A DNA stretch of 64,000 nt from Mycolicibacterium goodii (GCF_001187505.1 NZ_CP012150.1:6978048-7042047), one strand, 5' to 3'. Positions 44,417-55,395 are shown, counted from the stretch's first letter. The notes: generated by a model from the sequence alone, not told the origin. Program-made: numbers and translations.

Positions 44417-46222
44417 GTGGACGTAGTCCTCGGGGTGGCCGTCACCGGACGGGTGGCACGCCTGGCGATGATCGGTTCACCTGCCAGTGGTGGCCAACTA
44501 CTGGACCAATATGCGCTGGAGCTCTCCGATGACGCGCTGACCGAGCTGGCCGACACCATCATCGGCACCTACCAGGCCGTGACCGAATCCGGGAACCAGG
44601 TCGCCGCGACGCGGCTGTGTCTGCCCGATCCGGTCGAAGCGGACACGCTGCGCCTGACCGTGTCGAACGCCGGTGTGCCCAACGTCGGCGTGGTTGCCGA
44701 GGCCGAGGCCGCCGCGGCTCTCGCCCGCAGCGCCGGAGCCGACGCGGCGCTGCTGGTGGCCGACGACGACACCGCGTCGCTGACGGTGATCGGCGAGGCA
44801 GCCGAGGGCCCGACGACGTCGACGCTGGCGTCGGTGCCGATCGGCACGGCCGGGGTGGCCGCCGCCTGCGCGACCGTCCTGCAGCAGGCCGCGGGCGAGG
44901 CGCCCACGCGGGTGATGTTGGTCGGGCAACGCCTCGACCTCGACTCGGTGGCCGCGGAGCTGCGGTCGATGGCCCCGGTGGAGGTGCCGCCGGACGCCGG
45001 TTTCGCGATCGCGCGTGGCGCGGCCCAGACCACGGGAGGCTTCACACCGGCCGGTGCGGCGACGCAAATGGCCCCGGCGCTCGACGCGACGCAGATGGCT
45101 CCCGCCGCGACCGACTCGACCCAGATGGCGCCGTCGTTGGACGCCACGCAGATGGCGCCCGCGGCGGCGGATGCGACGCAGATGGCCCCGGCCGCGACGG
45201 ACGCGACGGTGGCGACACCGACCGACGCCGCAGGTCAGGTGGGCCCTGAGCTCGCCTACTCGCAGGAACCCGAGCCCGAGCCGTGGGCCGGGTACGACGA
45301 GATGCCGATGGACCCGCTCAGCGAGTTCGTCCCCGAACAGGCCGAAGAGGCCGGGTACACCACCGTCATCGCGCCGCCCCCGCCACGCATGCTGCTGGTG
45401 GGCAGTGCCCTGACGTTCGTCGCGGTGAGCTTCGCGACGCTGGCCGTGACGGTCGCGATCAATGTCCGGCCCGCGGCCGACGTCCGCGCCCAGCCGGTGA
45501 CCCCGACGCAGTCGGACACCGTGCCCGGCCGGTACCTGCCGCCGGTTCCGCACGAGCCCGACCCGGTGGCGCTGCCGGTGACGGTGCTGACGCCGCCGCC
45601 CGCGCAGCCGGTCGCGCCGAACACGCGCACCGGCAACGACACGCAGCCGGCTCCGCAGGCTCCCCCGGCGACCCAACCCCCGCCCGCCGCTCCGGCACCG
45701 CAGGCTCCGGCCCCGCAGGCGCCCGCGCCCGCACCGATTCCCGTCCCGGTGCCGCCGGTGATCGTGATTCCGCCGCTGACGCCGCCGTGGACTCCTCCGT
45801 GGGCGACATCGACGTTCCCCACGACACCTCCCACTTCGACGACGACACCGCCTACGACCACGCCGCCGACGACCACCACCGAGCCGACGACGACTGTGCC
45901 GACAACCACGGTGCCGACAACCACGGTGCCGTCGACCTCCTCGGAGCCGACCACGACATCGGCGCCGGCGCCCACGACGACGTACACCCCGCCGGTGGAG
46001 GAACCGACCTACACCGCACCGGTGGAGGAGCCCGCCTACACGCCGCCGGTCGAGCAACCGTCGACGACGGTGTACCCGGACTCGCCGTCCTGGGGAGATT
46101 CGTCATCCGGCGGCGGGTCGAGCAGCAGTGGCGGGTCGAGCAGCGACGACTCGTCGTCGGGCGGCAGCTATGGCGGCGGGTCGGAGGACGCGCCGGTCAC
46201 GACGGTTTTCGACAGCCCGTAA
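44417..46222 (+). CDS. Mycobacterial membrane protein with actin-like N-terminus, TQMAP repeats and Ser/Thr/Pro tail
   Basis: 601 aa. The GTG at 44417 is chosen over 44408 because it gives MDVVLGVAVTGR, matching the start of its paralogue at 35029-36261, and AAGGAG lies nine bases before it. Actin-like fold to about 210, then five TQMAP repeats (45065-45195), an acidic stretch, one helix (about 325-350, LLVGSALTFVAVSFATLAVT) and a long Pro/Thr/Ser/Gly-rich outer tail. Function unknown. The tail looks like a wall-spanning or mannosylated region. Ends two bases from the convergent cutinase gene. Confidence 0.75.
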   Translation: MDVVLGVAVTGRVARLAMIGSPASGGQLLDQYALELSDDALTELADTIIGTYQAVTESGNQVAATRLCLPDPVEADTLRLTVSNAGVPNVGVVAEAEAAAALARSAGADAALLVADDDTASLTVIGEAAEGPTTSTLASVPIGTAGVAAACATVLQQAAGEAPTRVMLVGQRLDLDSVAAELRSMAPVEVPPDAGFAIARGAAQTTGGFTPAGAATQMAPALDATQMAPAATDSTQMAPSLDATQMAPAAADATQMAPAATDATVATPTDAAGQVGPELAYSQEPEPEPWAGYDEMPMDPLSEFVPEQAEEAGYTTVIAPPPPRMLLVGSALTFVAVSFATLAVTVAINVRPAADVRAQPVTPTQSDTVPGRYLPPVPHEPDPVALPVTVLTPPPAQPVAPNTRTGNDTQPAPQAPPATQPPPAAPAPQAPAPQAPAPAPIPVPVPPVIVIPPLTPPWTPPWATSTFPTTPPTSTTTPPTTTPPTTTTEPTTTVPTTTVPTTTVPSTSSEPTTTSAPAPTTTYTPPVEEPTYTAPVEEPAYTPPVEQPSTTVYPDSPSWGDSSSGGGSSSSGGSSSDDSSSGGSYGGGSEDAPVTTVFDSP

Positions 46223-46223
46223 C

Positions 46224-47117
46224 TCAGGTCAGCGGCGCCGACGGGGGCGGCGGCACCGCGGGCCCGGGCAGCGGGCCGGTGCCCACCGGCGCGGCCGGCA
46301 CCGCGGCGATCTGCTGGGCCGGCGGTGTGCCACCGATCGGGACCGACAGCGGCGACGGGGTGAGCGTCGGCGGTGTGCGCGGCGCCGGTGTGGCGGCCTC
46401 GTCGGGTTCGTTGCCCTCGGTGGCCGCTTCGGCCGCCCAGTCGGCCTGCAGTTTCTGCGCGACGAACGTCGCGCCCTGCGCGACGAGGCCGTGCTCCGCG
46501 TACTGGTTGTGCACCGCGAAACTGCTGCCCTTCGGATCGCACACCAGATCGTTGTCGACGCAAAGGTCGATGGCCTTGGTGGCGTAATACGGGCCGACGA
46601 CCACCGGCGGGTCGTTGAGCACCCGCATGAACCGCGGTGACGGTTTACCGAACAGCGCCACCGCAGCAACGTGATCGGCGACCTCGGGCGGCATCGGTGC
46701 GGGCACCTCGGTGGGTGAAACACCATCGGGCACAACGCTTGCCGTGACGAACCCCATCACCGCGGCACCTTGGGAGAAGCCGCCGAGCACCATTTTGGTG
46801 TCGGGGCAGTTCGCCGCGTTGGCCAGAATGCGGGTCCGCGCGTCGGCGATGCCTTGTATCGCTGTGGAAAACGCGGTGGTGGCCGGGTAGTCGACCGCGT
46901 AGACGCCCATTGTCTTGTCGCCGAGCTGCGGCCGCAACGCCTCGACGAACGCGTCCCCGGTGGGACCGAGGCCGGGCAATTCCGTTGTGCCGCGGGCGAA
47001 TATCACTTCAGCATCCGGACACGGTGCCGCCTGCGCTGACGGCATCGCCGCGATCTGCATGCCGGAGGTCGCTGCCGCCGCAACGGCAACGAGGCCGGCG
47101 AGTCTCAACCTCCGCAT
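46224..47117 (-). CDS. Cutinase-family serine hydrolase, secreted
   Basis: 297 aa. Sec signal peptide (MRRLRLAGLVAVAAAATSG, cut after AQAA). Alpha/beta hydrolase of the cutinase family: VIFARGTTELPGLG, nucleophile in GGFSQGA (Ser115), VDNDLVC with the Asp and VHNQY with the His, plus four paired cysteines. The last 70 residues are a Pro/Thr-rich tail. Mycobacterial cutinase-like proteins hydrolyse lipid esters, phospholipids or wall-ester substrates. Convergent with 44417-46222. Confidence 0.9.
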   Translation of the reverse strand: MRRLRLAGLVAVAAAATSGMQIAAMPSAQAAPCPDAEVIFARGTTELPGLGPTGDAFVEALRPQLGDKTMGVYAVDYPATTAFSTAIQGIADARTRILANAANCPDTKMVLGGFSQGAAVMGFVTASVVPDGVSPTEVPAPMPPEVADHVAAVALFGKPSPRFMRVLNDPPVVVGPYYATKAIDLCVDNDLVCDPKGSSFAVHNQYAEHGLVAQGATFVAQKLQADWAAEAATEGNEPDEAATPAPRTPPTLTPSPLSVPIGGTPPAQQIAAVPAAPVGTGPLPGPAVPPPPSAPLT

Positions 47118-47228
47118 AGCTCATGCTGGCACAGCGATTCAACCCATGCCGGGCGAGATCGCAGAGGCATAGAGTTTTCACAACTTCCCAAGAGAACGCT
47201 CAGAATTGCATTTCTCACTTGCAAAGGC

Positions 47229-48773
47229 TCAATGCAAGGGACCGATGGCCGACTCCGCGGCGGCGACGATCGCGCCGTTGCCGACCATGGTGGCCGCGGC
47301 TTCGATTTCGGGTGCCAGGTAGCGGTCGGGGCCCGGACCGGCGACATGGCCGCGCAACGCCTTCACCACCGCGGCCGTGGCAGGCGCTGGAGTCAACGGT
47401 GCGCGCAGGTCCAGTGCCCGTGCCGCGGTCAGGATCTCGATCGCGAGCACGTTCTTCAAACCGTCCAGGGCGCGGCGGAGTTTACGCGCCGCCGACCAGC
47501 CCATCGACACATGGTCTTCCTGCATGGCGCTCGACGGGATGGAGTCGACGCTGGCAGGCGTTGCCAGACGCTTGAGTTCGGACACGATCGACGCCTGCGT
47601 GTACTGCGCGATCATGTGCCCGGAATCGACACCGGGATCATCGGCGAGGAACGGCGGCAGACCCTTGTTGCGGCTCGGGTCGAGCAAACGGTCAGTGCGG
47701 CGTTCGGACATGCTGGCGATGTCGGCGATCGGAATCGCCAGGAAATCCAACGCATACCCGATCGGAGCGCCGTGGAAGTTGCCGTTGGACTCGACTCGCC
47801 CGTCATGCAGCACCACGGGGTTGTCCACCGCGGATGCGAGTTCGCGCGCGGCGACCGTTCGGGTGTGCTCCAGGGTGTCGAGGGCCGCTCCGTGCACCTG
47901 GGGCGAACATCGCAGCGAGTACGCGTCCTGCACCACGGTGCAGTCCGGGCCGCGGTGACTTTCCATGATGGCCGAATCGGCAAGCAGGCGACGCAGGTTC
48001 GACGCACTGGTTCGCTGGCCCGGATGCGGGCGCAGCGCCTGCAGGTCGTCAGCGAACACGCGGTCGGTGCCCAGCAGCGCCTCCACACTCATCGCCGCGG
48101 CGATGTCGGCCGCTCTGAGCAGCATCGCCAGATCGTGTTGCGCCAGGACGAGCATGCCGAGCATGCCGTCGGTCCCGTTGATCAGCGCGAGGCCTTCTTT
48201 TTCGGACAGTTGCACGGGCTTCAGACCGGCCGCCGCCAGGGCGTCGGCCGCGGAGCACAGGGTGCCGGACGCGTCACGGACGTCACCCTCCCCCATCAAC
48301 GCGAGCGCGCAGTGGGCCAGCGGTGCGAGGTCACCCGAACAGCCGAGGCTGCCGTATTCGCGGACGACGGGGGTGATGGCTGCGCTGAGCATCGCGGCCA
48401 TGAGTTCGGCGGTCTGCGGCCGGATCCCGGTGTGGCCGGTGGCCAACGTCGACAGCCGCAGGAGCATCATCGCGCGCACCACCTCGCGCTCGACCTCGGG
48501 TCCGGTGCCCGCGGCATGTGAACGCACCAACGATTTCTGCAGGGCCACACGCAGTTCGGGGGCGACATGCCGGGTGGCCAGCGCGCCGAACCCGGTCGAC
48601 ACGCCGTAGGCCGGCACCGGCGCCTGGGCGAGTGCGTCGACCGCGTCGCGGGATTTCGCGATGGCAGCCGCAGCGTCCGGGGTCAACACCACCCGCGCGT
48701 TGTCGCGGGCGACGTGCAGCACGTCGGACGGCGCGAGCGGGCCCACCCCGACTTTGACGGTCACGGTTGTCAT
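47229..48773 (-). CDS. hutH: Histidine ammonia-lyase
   Basis: 514 aa from the ATG at 48773. Converts L-histidine to urocanate and ammonia, the first step of the pathway. Signatures: [40 protein letters not shown] and QEDHVSMGW. The electrophilic MIO cofactor forms from the tripeptide in [14 protein letters not shown]; here it is Cys-Ser-Gly rather than the textbook Ala-Ser-Gly, a variant I believe is usual in actinobacteria. Last gene of the operon; its ATG overlaps the hutI stop by four bases. Confidence 0.96.
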   Translation of the reverse strand: MTTVTVKVGVGPLAPSDVLHVARDNARVVLTPDAAAAIAKSRDAVDALAQAPVPAYGVSTGFGALATRHVAPELRVALQKSLVRSHAAGTGPEVEREVVRAMMLLRLSTLATGHTGIRPQTAELMAAMLSAAITPVVREYGSLGCSGDLAPLAHCALALMGEGDVRDASGTLCSAADALAAAGLKPVQLSEKEGLALINGTDGMLGMLVLAQHDLAMLLRAADIAAAMSVEALLGTDRVFADDLQALRPHPGQRTSASNLRRLLADSAIMESHRGPDCTVVQDAYSLRCSPQVHGAALDTLEHTRTVAARELASAVDNPVVLHDGRVESNGNFHGAPIGYALDFLAIPIADIASMSERRTDRLLDPSRNKGLPPFLADDPGVDSGHMIAQYTQASIVSELKRLATPASVDSIPSSAMQEDHVSMGWSAARKLRRALDGLKNVLAIEILTAARALDLRAPLTPAPATAAVVKALRGHVAGPGPDRYLAPEIEAAATMVGNGAIVAAAESAIGPLH

Positions 48774-49960
48774 AAGGTCACCTCTTTTGTCTGCCACGCG
48801 ATTTCGCCGTTGCGGATGACGGCCGCAACGAGCGGGACACCGGGCCGGTAGGCCAGGTGGATGTGGGAGGGCGCGTCGAGCAGGGTCAAATCGGCGCGGG
48901 CACCGACGGCGAGATGCCCGATGTCGTCGCGGCGCAGGGCACGGGCCCCGCCTGCGGTGGCGGCCCACACCGCCTCGTCGGGGGTCAGGTGCATCTCGCG
49001 GACGGCCACGGCGATGCAGAACGCCATGTTGGTGGTGAAGCTCGATCCGGGATTGCAGTCCGGCGACAGCGCCACGGTGACACCGGCGTCGAGCAGGCGC
49101 CGGCCGTCGGGATAGGCTGCGCGCGTGGAGAATTCGGCTGCCGGCAACAGGGTGGCGACGGTGTTGCTGTCGGCCAGGGCGGCGATGTCGGCGTCGGTGA
49201 CGTGCGTGACGTGGTCGGCCGACGCGGCGTTGCATTCGACCGCCAGTTGCACGCCAGGGCCGGGCCCGAGTTGGTTGGCGTGCACACGCGGTTGCAGGCC
49301 CCGGGCGATACCGGCCTGCAGGATGGCGCGCGACTGGTCGAGGTCGAATGCCCCCCGTTCGCAGAACACGTCGACCCACTTCGCCGCCGAGGCGCACGCG
49401 TCGAGCATGGATGTGCACACGAGTTCGACGTAATCGTCTGGGGCATCAGCGTATTCGGGCGGCACGACGTGGGCGCCCATGAACGTCACCTCGTCGGTGA
49501 TCTCGGCGGCGACCTGCAGGCTGCGCAGTTCCTGGTCGACGGTGAGACCGTAGCCGGACTTGCATTCGATCGTGGTGGTGCCGGAGCGCAGCGCCTCGGC
49601 GACGAGTCGGGTGACGGTCGAGCGCAGCGCGGCGGTGGTGGCGTCGCGCGTCGCGGTCACGGTGGTGCGGATCCCGCCGGCCTCGTACGGGGTTCCGGAC
49701 ATTCGCGCGGCGAACTCTTCCGAGCGGTCACCGGCGAACACCAGGTGGGCGTGGCTGTCGACGAAGCCGGGGATGACGGCACGGCCTGCCCCGTCGAGGC
49801 GCGTGTCGGCGGCGGGCGCGGCGGATGCCGGTCCGTACCAGGCGATCCGTCCGTCCTCCACTACGACCGCGGCGTCGCGCACCAGACCGAGCGGACCGGC
49901 GTCGAGCGTCGGATCGTTGGTGATCAGCGAGCCGATGTTGTCGATGAGCAGCGTTGTCAT
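48770..49960 (-). CDS. hutI: Imidazolonepropionase
   Basis: 396 aa. Opens imidazolone-5-propionate to N-formimino-L-glutamate, step three of histidine breakdown. Amidohydrolase fold with metal-binding [32 protein letters not shown] and [16 protein letters not shown]. Start overlaps the hutF stop (ATGA) and end overlaps the hutH start, so translation is coupled along the operon. Confidence 0.96.
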   Translation of the reverse strand: MTTLLIDNIGSLITNDPTLDAGPLGLVRDAAVVVEDGRIAWYGPASAAPAADTRLDGAGRAVIPGFVDSHAHLVFAGDRSEEFAARMSGTPYEAGGIRTTVTATRDATTAALRSTVTRLVAEALRSGTTTIECKSGYGLTVDQELRSLQVAAEITDEVTFMGAHVVPPEYADAPDDYVELVCTSMLDACASAAKWVDVFCERGAFDLDQSRAILQAGIARGLQPRVHANQLGPGPGVQLAVECNAASADHVTHVTDADIAALADSNTVATLLPAAEFSTRAAYPDGRRLLDAGVTVALSPDCNPGSSFTTNMAFCIAVAVREMHLTPDEAVWAATAGGARALRRDDIGHLAVGARADLTLLDAPSHIHLAYRPGVPLVAAVIRNGEIAWQTKEVTL

Positions 49961-51288
49961 GCGAAGGTGTCCTTGATCGCGGCATGCAGGGCGGCGGGGA
50001 CGTCATCGATCATCGCATGCCTTCCGTCGGTCACCACCTGCCTACCACCGACGACGACATCGCAGACGTCACCGGCCTGCGCGGCGAACACGACCGATTC
50101 CAGCAGGGTGTCAGGTGTGGCGCCGGCGAGGCGGACCGAGCCGAGCGAGACGGTCACCAGGTCGGCGATTGCGCCGGGGGCGATCCGGCCTGCCGTCGAC
50201 CACCCGAGCGCACGGTGCCCGTCGACAGTGGCGGCGGTGAGGAGTTGCGCCGCCGCCCAGTGCCCGCGTTTCTCGCTGCGCAGGCGCTCGTCGAGTTCGA
50301 CGGCGCGGGCCTCTTCGAACAGGTCGATCACCGCGTTGCTGTCACTGCCCACCGACAGGGCGCATCCGGCGTCGGCGAGTTCGCGGGCCGGGCCGATGCC
50401 GTCAGCCAGATCGCGTTCGGTGGTCGGGGTGATGCAGACGGTGGTGTGTGCGCCGGCGAGGTCGGCGATGTCGGTGTGGGTGAGGTGCGTGGCGTGCACG
50501 GCGGTGGCATTGGGGGCGAGCGCACCGTGATCGGCCAGCAGCCGGGTCGGTGTGGTGCCGTACGCCTGTAGGCAGGCGCCGTTTTCGGCGCGCTGTTCGG
50601 AGAGGTGAAAATGCAGGGGTGTCTCCCGCTGTGCAGACCAATCGGCCACCGCACCAAGGGATTCCGGCGGCACAGCCCGCACCGAGTGGATGGCGGCTCC
50701 GATCCTGGCGTGGGGCGCGTCGGTGAGTTTGTCGGCGCGTTCGGCCCATGCCGCGGCATCCCCGTCTCCGAACCGCAGTTGCGGGCCCTGCAGTTCCTGG
50801 CCCACACCGCCGGTCAGGTAGCACGTGTCGAGCAGCGTGATCCGGATGCCCGCGTCGTGGGCGGCGGCGATCAGCGCGGCGCCCATGGCGTTGGGGTCCT
50901 CGTAGCGCGCCCCGCCGGGGCGGTGGTGCAGGTAGTGGAATTCGCCGACGCAGGTGATGCCGGCCAGCGCCATCTCGGCGTAGGTGGCGCGGGCCAGGGC
51001 GTAGTAGCCGTCGGGGGTGAGTCGCTCGGCGACGGCGTACATGTCCTCGCGCCAGGTCCAGAAGCTTCCGCCGCCACGGTGGGTACGACCCCGCAGCGCG
51101 CGGTGAAAGGCGTGGCTGTGGGCGTTGGCCAGGCCGGGCAGTGTCACGCCGCGCAGGTGAACGGCGTCGGCGGGCCGTGCCGTATCGCGTTGCACGGCCG
51201 TGATGGTGTCGCCGTCGACGGTGATCAGGACATCGTCGGCGACCTGCTCGTCGCCGAGCCAGGCGTGGTCTGCGAAGTAGCAGGTCAT
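49957..51288 (-). CDS. hutF: Formimidoylglutamate deiminase
   Basis: 443 aa. Removes ammonia from N-formimino-L-glutamate to give N-formylglutamate, the route that avoids direct formamide release. Amidohydrolase motifs: [30 protein letters not shown] [21 protein letters not shown] and [10 protein letters not shown]. Its presence means that a deformylase is needed next; the preceding M20 gene is the only candidate in the operon. Confidence 0.94.
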   Translation of the reverse strand: MTCYFADHAWLGDEQVADDVLITVDGDTITAVQRDTARPADAVHLRGVTLPGLANAHSHAFHRALRGRTHRGGGSFWTWREDMYAVAERLTPDGYYALARATYAEMALAGITCVGEFHYLHHRPGGARYEDPNAMGAALIAAAHDAGIRITLLDTCYLTGGVGQELQGPQLRFGDGDAAAWAERADKLTDAPHARIGAAIHSVRAVPPESLGAVADWSAQRETPLHFHLSEQRAENGACLQAYGTTPTRLLADHGALAPNATAVHATHLTHTDIADLAGAHTTVCITPTTERDLADGIGPARELADAGCALSVGSDSNAVIDLFEEARAVELDERLRSEKRGHWAAAQLLTAATVDGHRALGWSTAGRIAPGAIADLVTVSLGSVRLAGATPDTLLESVVFAAQAGDVCDVVVGGRQVVTDGRHAMIDDVPAALHAAIKDTFA

Positions 51289-52499
51289 GTGCAGGCCAGT
51301 TCCTCCAGGGCCGTGGCGAGCGCCCGCACACCGGCGACGCAGTCCTCGTCGTCGGCGTGCTCGCTGGGGCTGTGGCTCACCCCGGTGTGGTTGCGCACGA
51401 ACAACATTGCCGACGGCACGTGCGCGGACAGGATGCCTGCGTCGTGCCCGGCGCCGGTGGGCAGCACCGGGACACCGCCCAGCACGGCGGCGAGGCGGTC
51501 GCGCAGTGCCTCGTCGAACACGACGGCCGGGGAATAGGATTCGCGGGTCACGTCGACCGTGGTGCCGTGGTCGCCTGCCGCTTTGGCCGCGGCCTCCTCG
51601 ACCGCATGCACGATGCGGTCGAGCACGGCGTCGTCACCGGCGCGCGCGTCGAGCCACGCGTTGATCTGCGACGGGATGGCGTTGGCGCCGTTGGGCGTGA
51701 TGAACGCCTTGCCCATGGTGGCGACCGCGCCGTGCGCCTCGGCGGCGTCCCGCGCGGCGAGCACCGCGGCGGCGAACGCCAGCGTCGGGTCGTGTCGGTC
51801 GGCGAGGCGGGTGGTGCCGGCGTGGTTGGCCTCCCCGCGAAACGCCAACCGCCAACGGCCATGCGGCCAGATCGAGGCGGCCACCCCGACGGGGGCGTTC
51901 ATGGTGGTCAGACCGCGGCCCTGTTCGACATGCAGTTCGACGAACGCGCCGATCCTGTTCAGGATGGTGTCGTCGCGGCCGAGGTCGTTGGGGTCGGCCC
52001 CGGCGGCGCGCATGGCCTCGGCCACGGTGACGCCGTCGGCGTCGTAGAGGCTGCGAGCCTTCTCGGGGCTCAGCGCGCCGGTGAGCAGTTGACTGCCGAT
52101 ACACGCCACGCCGAAGCGGGCACCTTCCTCGTCGACGCAGTTCACGATCGCGATCGGATGGGTGGGTTGTATTCCGCGGCTGCGCATCTCGTCGATCGCG
52201 AGGAACGCCGACACCACACCGAGCGGCCCGTCGAAGGCGCCGCCGCTGGGCACGCTGTCGAGGTGGCTGCCGGTGACGACGGCGCCCGGCCCCGGCGTGC
52301 CCCACCAGGCCCACTGGTTGCCGTTGCCGTCGCATTCATAGCTCAGGCCGCGGCTGTGTGCCTGATCGCTGAACCAGGCCCGCATCTCGGCGTCGGGACC
52401 CGTCCACGCGAAGCGGCGGTATCCGCCGGAGGAGCTGTCGCGGCCGACGGGCAACAGGTCGGCCCAGGTGGCCTCGAACCGTTCGTCGAGAGATTTCAC
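51285..52499 (-). CDS. M20-family amidohydrolase (allantoate/carbamoyl-amino-acid hydrolase type), likely N-formylglutamate deformylase
   Basis: 404 aa. Dinuclear metallohydrolase of the allantoate amidohydrolase / N-carbamoyl-L-amino acid hydrolase group: [38 protein letters not shown] and [12 protein letters not shown] carry the metal ligands. It lies between hutU and hutF with four-base overlaps on both sides. No classical HutG is present, so I infer that it hydrolyses N-formylglutamate to glutamate and formate. Family members act on N-carbamoyl and ureido compounds, which are chemically close. Confidence 0.88.
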   Translation of the reverse strand: MKSLDERFEATWADLLPVGRDSSSGGYRRFAWTGPDAEMRAWFSDQAHSRGLSYECDGNGNQWAWWGTPGPGAVVTGSHLDSVPSGGAFDGPLGVVSAFLAIDEMRSRGIQPTHPIAIVNCVDEEGARFGVACIGSQLLTGALSPEKARSLYDADGVTVAEAMRAAGADPNDLGRDDTILNRIGAFVELHVEQGRGLTTMNAPVGVAASIWPHGRWRLAFRGEANHAGTTRLADRHDPTLAFAAAVLAARDAAEAHGAVATMGKAFITPNGANAIPSQINAWLDARAGDDAVLDRIVHAVEEAAAKAAGDHGTTVDVTRESYSPAVVFDEALRDRLAAVLGGVPVLPTGAGHDAGILSAHVPSAMLFVRNHTGVSHSPSEHADDEDCVAGVRALATALEELACT

Positions 52500-54154
52500 G
52501 CGTCCTCCCGCATCGGGATCCGCACACCACGCTCAACGGCGACCTGCTCGGCGCGTTCGTATCCCGCGTCCACGTGACGGATGACACCCATACCAGGATC
52601 GTTGGTGAGCAGCCGGGAAAGCTTCTGTGCGGCAAGCTCGGTGCCATCGGCCACACCGACCTGCCCGGCGTGGATGGACCGGCCGATGCCGACTCCGCCG
52701 CCGTGGTGGATCGACACCCACGTCGCCCCCGAGGATGTCGCGGTGAGCGCGTTGAGCAGCGGCCAGTCCGCGATGGCGTCGGAGCCGTCGAGCATCGATT
52801 CGGTTTCGCGGTAGGGGCTGGCCACCGACCCGGAGTCGAGGTGGTCGCGGCCGATCACGATCGGCGCCGTCACCTTGCCGCTCGCGACGAGGTCGTTGAA
52901 CAGCACACCGGCCTTGTCCCGCTCGCCGTAGCCCAGCCAGCAGATCCGTGCGGGCAAGCCCTGGAACGAGATCTTCTCCCGGGCTCCTCGCATCCATTTC
53001 TGCAGGCGGTCGTCGTCGGGGAACAGCTTCATGATCGCCTCGTCGGTGGCGTGGATGTCCTTGGGATCGCCCGAGAGCGCCACCCACCGGAACGGTCCCC
53101 GCCCCTCGCAGAACTGCGGCCGGATGTACGCCGGGACGAAGCCGGGAAACTCGAAGGCCCGGTCATATCCGGCCTTCCTGGCCTCGTCGCGGATGGAGTT
53201 GCCGTAGTCGAACACCTCGGCGCCGGCGTCCTGGAACTCCACCATGGCCCGCACCTGGACGGCCATGGATTCCTCTGCGCGTTCGGTGAACTCGTCGGGT
53301 TTCTTGGTGGCGTAATCCTCCCAGTCCTCGACCGAGATGCCGACCGGCAGATACGACAGCGGATCGTGTGCGCTGGTCTGGTCGGTCACCAGGTCGATGG
53401 GCACCCCGCGGCGCAGCAGTTCGGGAAACACCTCGGCGGCGTTGCCGACCACGCCGACCGACCAGGCCCGCTTGTCGTTCCGCGCGGCGACCGCCTTGGT
53501 GACCGCGTCGTCGAGATCGTCGGCCACCTCGTCGAGGTAGCGGTGTTCGACGCGGCGCCGCAGCCGTGCCTCGTCGACGTCGACGATCAGGCAGGCCCCG
53601 CCGTTGAGGGTGACCGCGAGCGGTTGGGCACCGCCCATGCCGCCGCAGCCGCCGGTGAGCGTGAGGGTGCCTGCCAGGGTGCCGCCGAAGCGTTTCGCCG
53701 CGGCCGCGGCGAACGTCTCGTAGGTGCCCTGCACGATGCCCTGCGTGCCGATGTAGATCCACGACCCGGCGGTCATCTGGCCGTACATCGTCAGGCCCAT
53801 CGCTTCGAGGCGGCGGAACTCCGGCCAGGTGGCCCAGTCCCCCACCAGGTTAGAGTTCGCGATCAGCACACGCGGCGCCCACTCGTGGGTCTGGAACACC
53901 CCGACCGGCTTGCCGGACTGCACCAGCATGGTCTCGTCCTCACGCAGGGTGGTGAGTGTGCGGACCATGGCGTCGAAGCTGGCCCAGTTGCGTGCGGCCC
54001 GGCCGGTGCCGCCGTAGACGACGAGATCGTCGGGCCGTTCGGCGTTTTCGGGATCCAGGTTGTTCATCAGCATCCGCAGCGGCGCCTCGGTGGACCAGCT
54101 GCGAGCGGTCAGGGTCGTGCCACGGGGTGCGCGGACGGGGCGGGCACCTTCCAT
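52496..54154 (-). CDS. hutU: Urocanate hydratase (urocanase)
   Basis: 552 aa from the ATG at 54154, AAGGAGG upstream. Hydrates urocanate to imidazolonepropionate using NAD+ as electrophile, step two. Conserved stretches: [49 protein letters not shown], and [18 protein letters not shown] near the C-terminus. First gene of the five-gene operon; the RpiR regulator gene ends 61 bases upstream of its start region. Confidence 0.96.
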   Translation of the reverse strand: MEGARPVRAPRGTTLTARSWSTEAPLRMLMNNLDPENAERPDDLVVYGGTGRAARNWASFDAMVRTLTTLREDETMLVQSGKPVGVFQTHEWAPRVLIANSNLVGDWATWPEFRRLEAMGLTMYGQMTAGSWIYIGTQGIVQGTYETFAAAAAKRFGGTLAGTLTLTGGCGGMGGAQPLAVTLNGGACLIVDVDEARLRRRVEHRYLDEVADDLDDAVTKAVAARNDKRAWSVGVVGNAAEVFPELLRRGVPIDLVTDQTSAHDPLSYLPVGISVEDWEDYATKKPDEFTERAEESMAVQVRAMVEFQDAGAEVFDYGNSIRDEARKAGYDRAFEFPGFVPAYIRPQFCEGRGPFRWVALSGDPKDIHATDEAIMKLFPDDDRLQKWMRGAREKISFQGLPARICWLGYGERDKAGVLFNDLVASGKVTAPIVIGRDHLDSGSVASPYRETESMLDGSDAIADWPLLNALTATSSGATWVSIHHGGGVGIGRSIHAGQVGVADGTELAAQKLSRLLTNDPGMGVIRHVDAGYERAEQVAVERGVRIPMREDA

Positions 54155-54215
54155 CAGAGCCTCCTTCGCGGCCGGTTCTCAACCGGCCGTCAGGTGTGAA
54201 AAACGTTGTCGCATA

Positions 54216-55133
54216 TCAATCGATGAACAGGCAGCGCTCTTCGGCGCGCTGATCGAATTCTTCCAGACGCGCCTGACCGTGGTCGGGCAGCGCCTCGGTG
54301 ATCGCCTGCAACAGACCCATGGTCAGCGCCAGGGGTGCCGTGCACGAATCGAAGGTCAACTCGGAATTGACCGGAGCCGCCAACAGGTCGTCGACGTCAT
54401 GTGCCAACGGGCACAGGGGGCTGTCGGTGACCAGGGCGACGCGCAGCCCCAACGATCGGGCATATCGGATCGAATCCAACAGTGCCCGAGGGTATCTCGG
54501 CAACCCGAAGGCCAGCATCCAGGTGGCGCCGGCCTTGGCGGCGACGGCGAGGACGTCGTCGCCGTCGGATCCGGCGGGCACCACCCGCACGTCGGGATGC
54601 ACCTTCGCCGCGAAGTAGGCGAACAGATCGGCGAACGGACGCGAGATACGCAGTCCCATCACCGGCAGGGGTTGCGAACCGGCCAGGTTGCGGCCGACCC
54701 GGTCGAGGCGTTGGCCCGCCCATGGACTGGACACCAGCGCCTCGATGTTGGCGACGTCCTTGGCGACCGTACGTCCGAGGACATTCCCGACCAGGCCGTT
54801 GGGGCCGCTCTTGGCCTGCGCGGCGATCTGGTTGCCCAGTTCGGCGCGCATCTCCGGGTAGCCGCGGAAGCCCAGTTCCATCGCGAACCGGGTCACCGAC
54901 GCCTGGCTGACGCCGGACCGTTTTCCCAGGTCCTCGGCCGTGAGCGCGGCCGCCTGCTCGGGATGGTCCAGCAGGTACCGTGCGACGCGCCGGTGCGCGG
55001 GCGAGAGCCGGCGACGGTTGATCACCAGCTCGAGCCAGCGGCGTACGTCGGTGGGTTCACCGTCGACGAAGTCCGGGATCGCACCCTCGTCGAGTCCCGA
55101 ATCCATGGCTGGCGTCACCTCCGTCGCGTTCAT
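54216..55133 (-). CDS. RpiR/MurR-family regulator (HTH + SIS)
   Basis: 305 aa. N-terminal HTH_6 domain (VARYLLDHPEQAAALTAEDL, RSGVSQASVTRFAMELGFRG) and C-terminal SIS sugar-isomerase-like ligand domain (about 140-270, PVMGLRISRPFADLFAYFAA). Same strand as the hut operon and divergent from the permease, so the likely hut regulator. Its start codon lies inside an inverted repeat (55129-55157), which would give autoregulation. Ligand may be urocanate by analogy with HutC-type control, but this family is different. Confidence 0.87.
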   Translation of the reverse strand: MNATEVTPAMDSGLDEGAIPDFVDGEPTDVRRWLELVINRRRLSPAHRRVARYLLDHPEQAAALTAEDLGKRSGVSQASVTRFAMELGFRGYPEMRAELGNQIAAQAKSGPNGLVGNVLGRTVAKDVANIEALVSSPWAGQRLDRVGRNLAGSQPLPVMGLRISRPFADLFAYFAAKVHPDVRVVPAGSDGDDVLAVAAKAGATWMLAFGLPRYPRALLDSIRYARSLGLRVALVTDSPLCPLAHDVDDLLAAPVNSELTFDSCTAPLALTMGLLQAITEALPDHGQARLEEFDQRAEERCLFID

Positions 55134-55157
55134 TCATGAATATCGCGGATGAATGAA
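55129..55157. promoter_or_regulatory. Inverted repeat overlapping the RpiR start codon
   Basis: TTCATTCAT (55129-55137) and ATGAATGAA (55149-55157), 9 of 9 bases, spacer 11. Candidate operator for the RpiR protein. Confidence 0.55.
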
Positions 55158-55356
55158 GAGGTGTCAAGGGTGGGCACCCTTGACGTGATGTGTGCCGGCC
55201 TCCGCCTTGGCTCCTCACACCGCACCCCATCGGGACGCTACGTAAATTTCTTGTGTCGCATGGCTTTGAAGTGGCTGTATGTGTTGCGCCGAGCGCGGCG
55301 GCGTACTTGACTGCGATCTGACCCGCGGGCACAGAGCGGGTCTGCGACCGACGCTG

Positions 55357-55395
55357 TTGACATTCGTCCATCCAAGGTTGATTCTGATGAATGTC
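55357..55395 (+). promoter_or_regulatory. Permease promoter with inverted-repeat operator
   Basis: TTGACA (55357-55362), 17 bases, GATTCT (55380-55385) fits a SigA promoter. GACATTCGTC (55359-55368) and GATGAATGTC (55386-55395) form a 9/10 inverted repeat around it and share the ATTC/GAAT core of the repeat at 55129-55157, so the same regulator could control both. Between 55158 and 55356 I see no gene. Confidence 0.5.

Noticed and set aside
45063..45210. TQMAP repeats as a possible CRISPR or DNA repeat array
   Set aside because: The period is short and in frame, the DNA copies differ at wobble positions, and the repeat is a protein-level feature.
47232..48521. 429-codon plus-strand frame over hutH
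   Set aside because: Shadow of hutH, Arg/Gln-rich and without family signatures.
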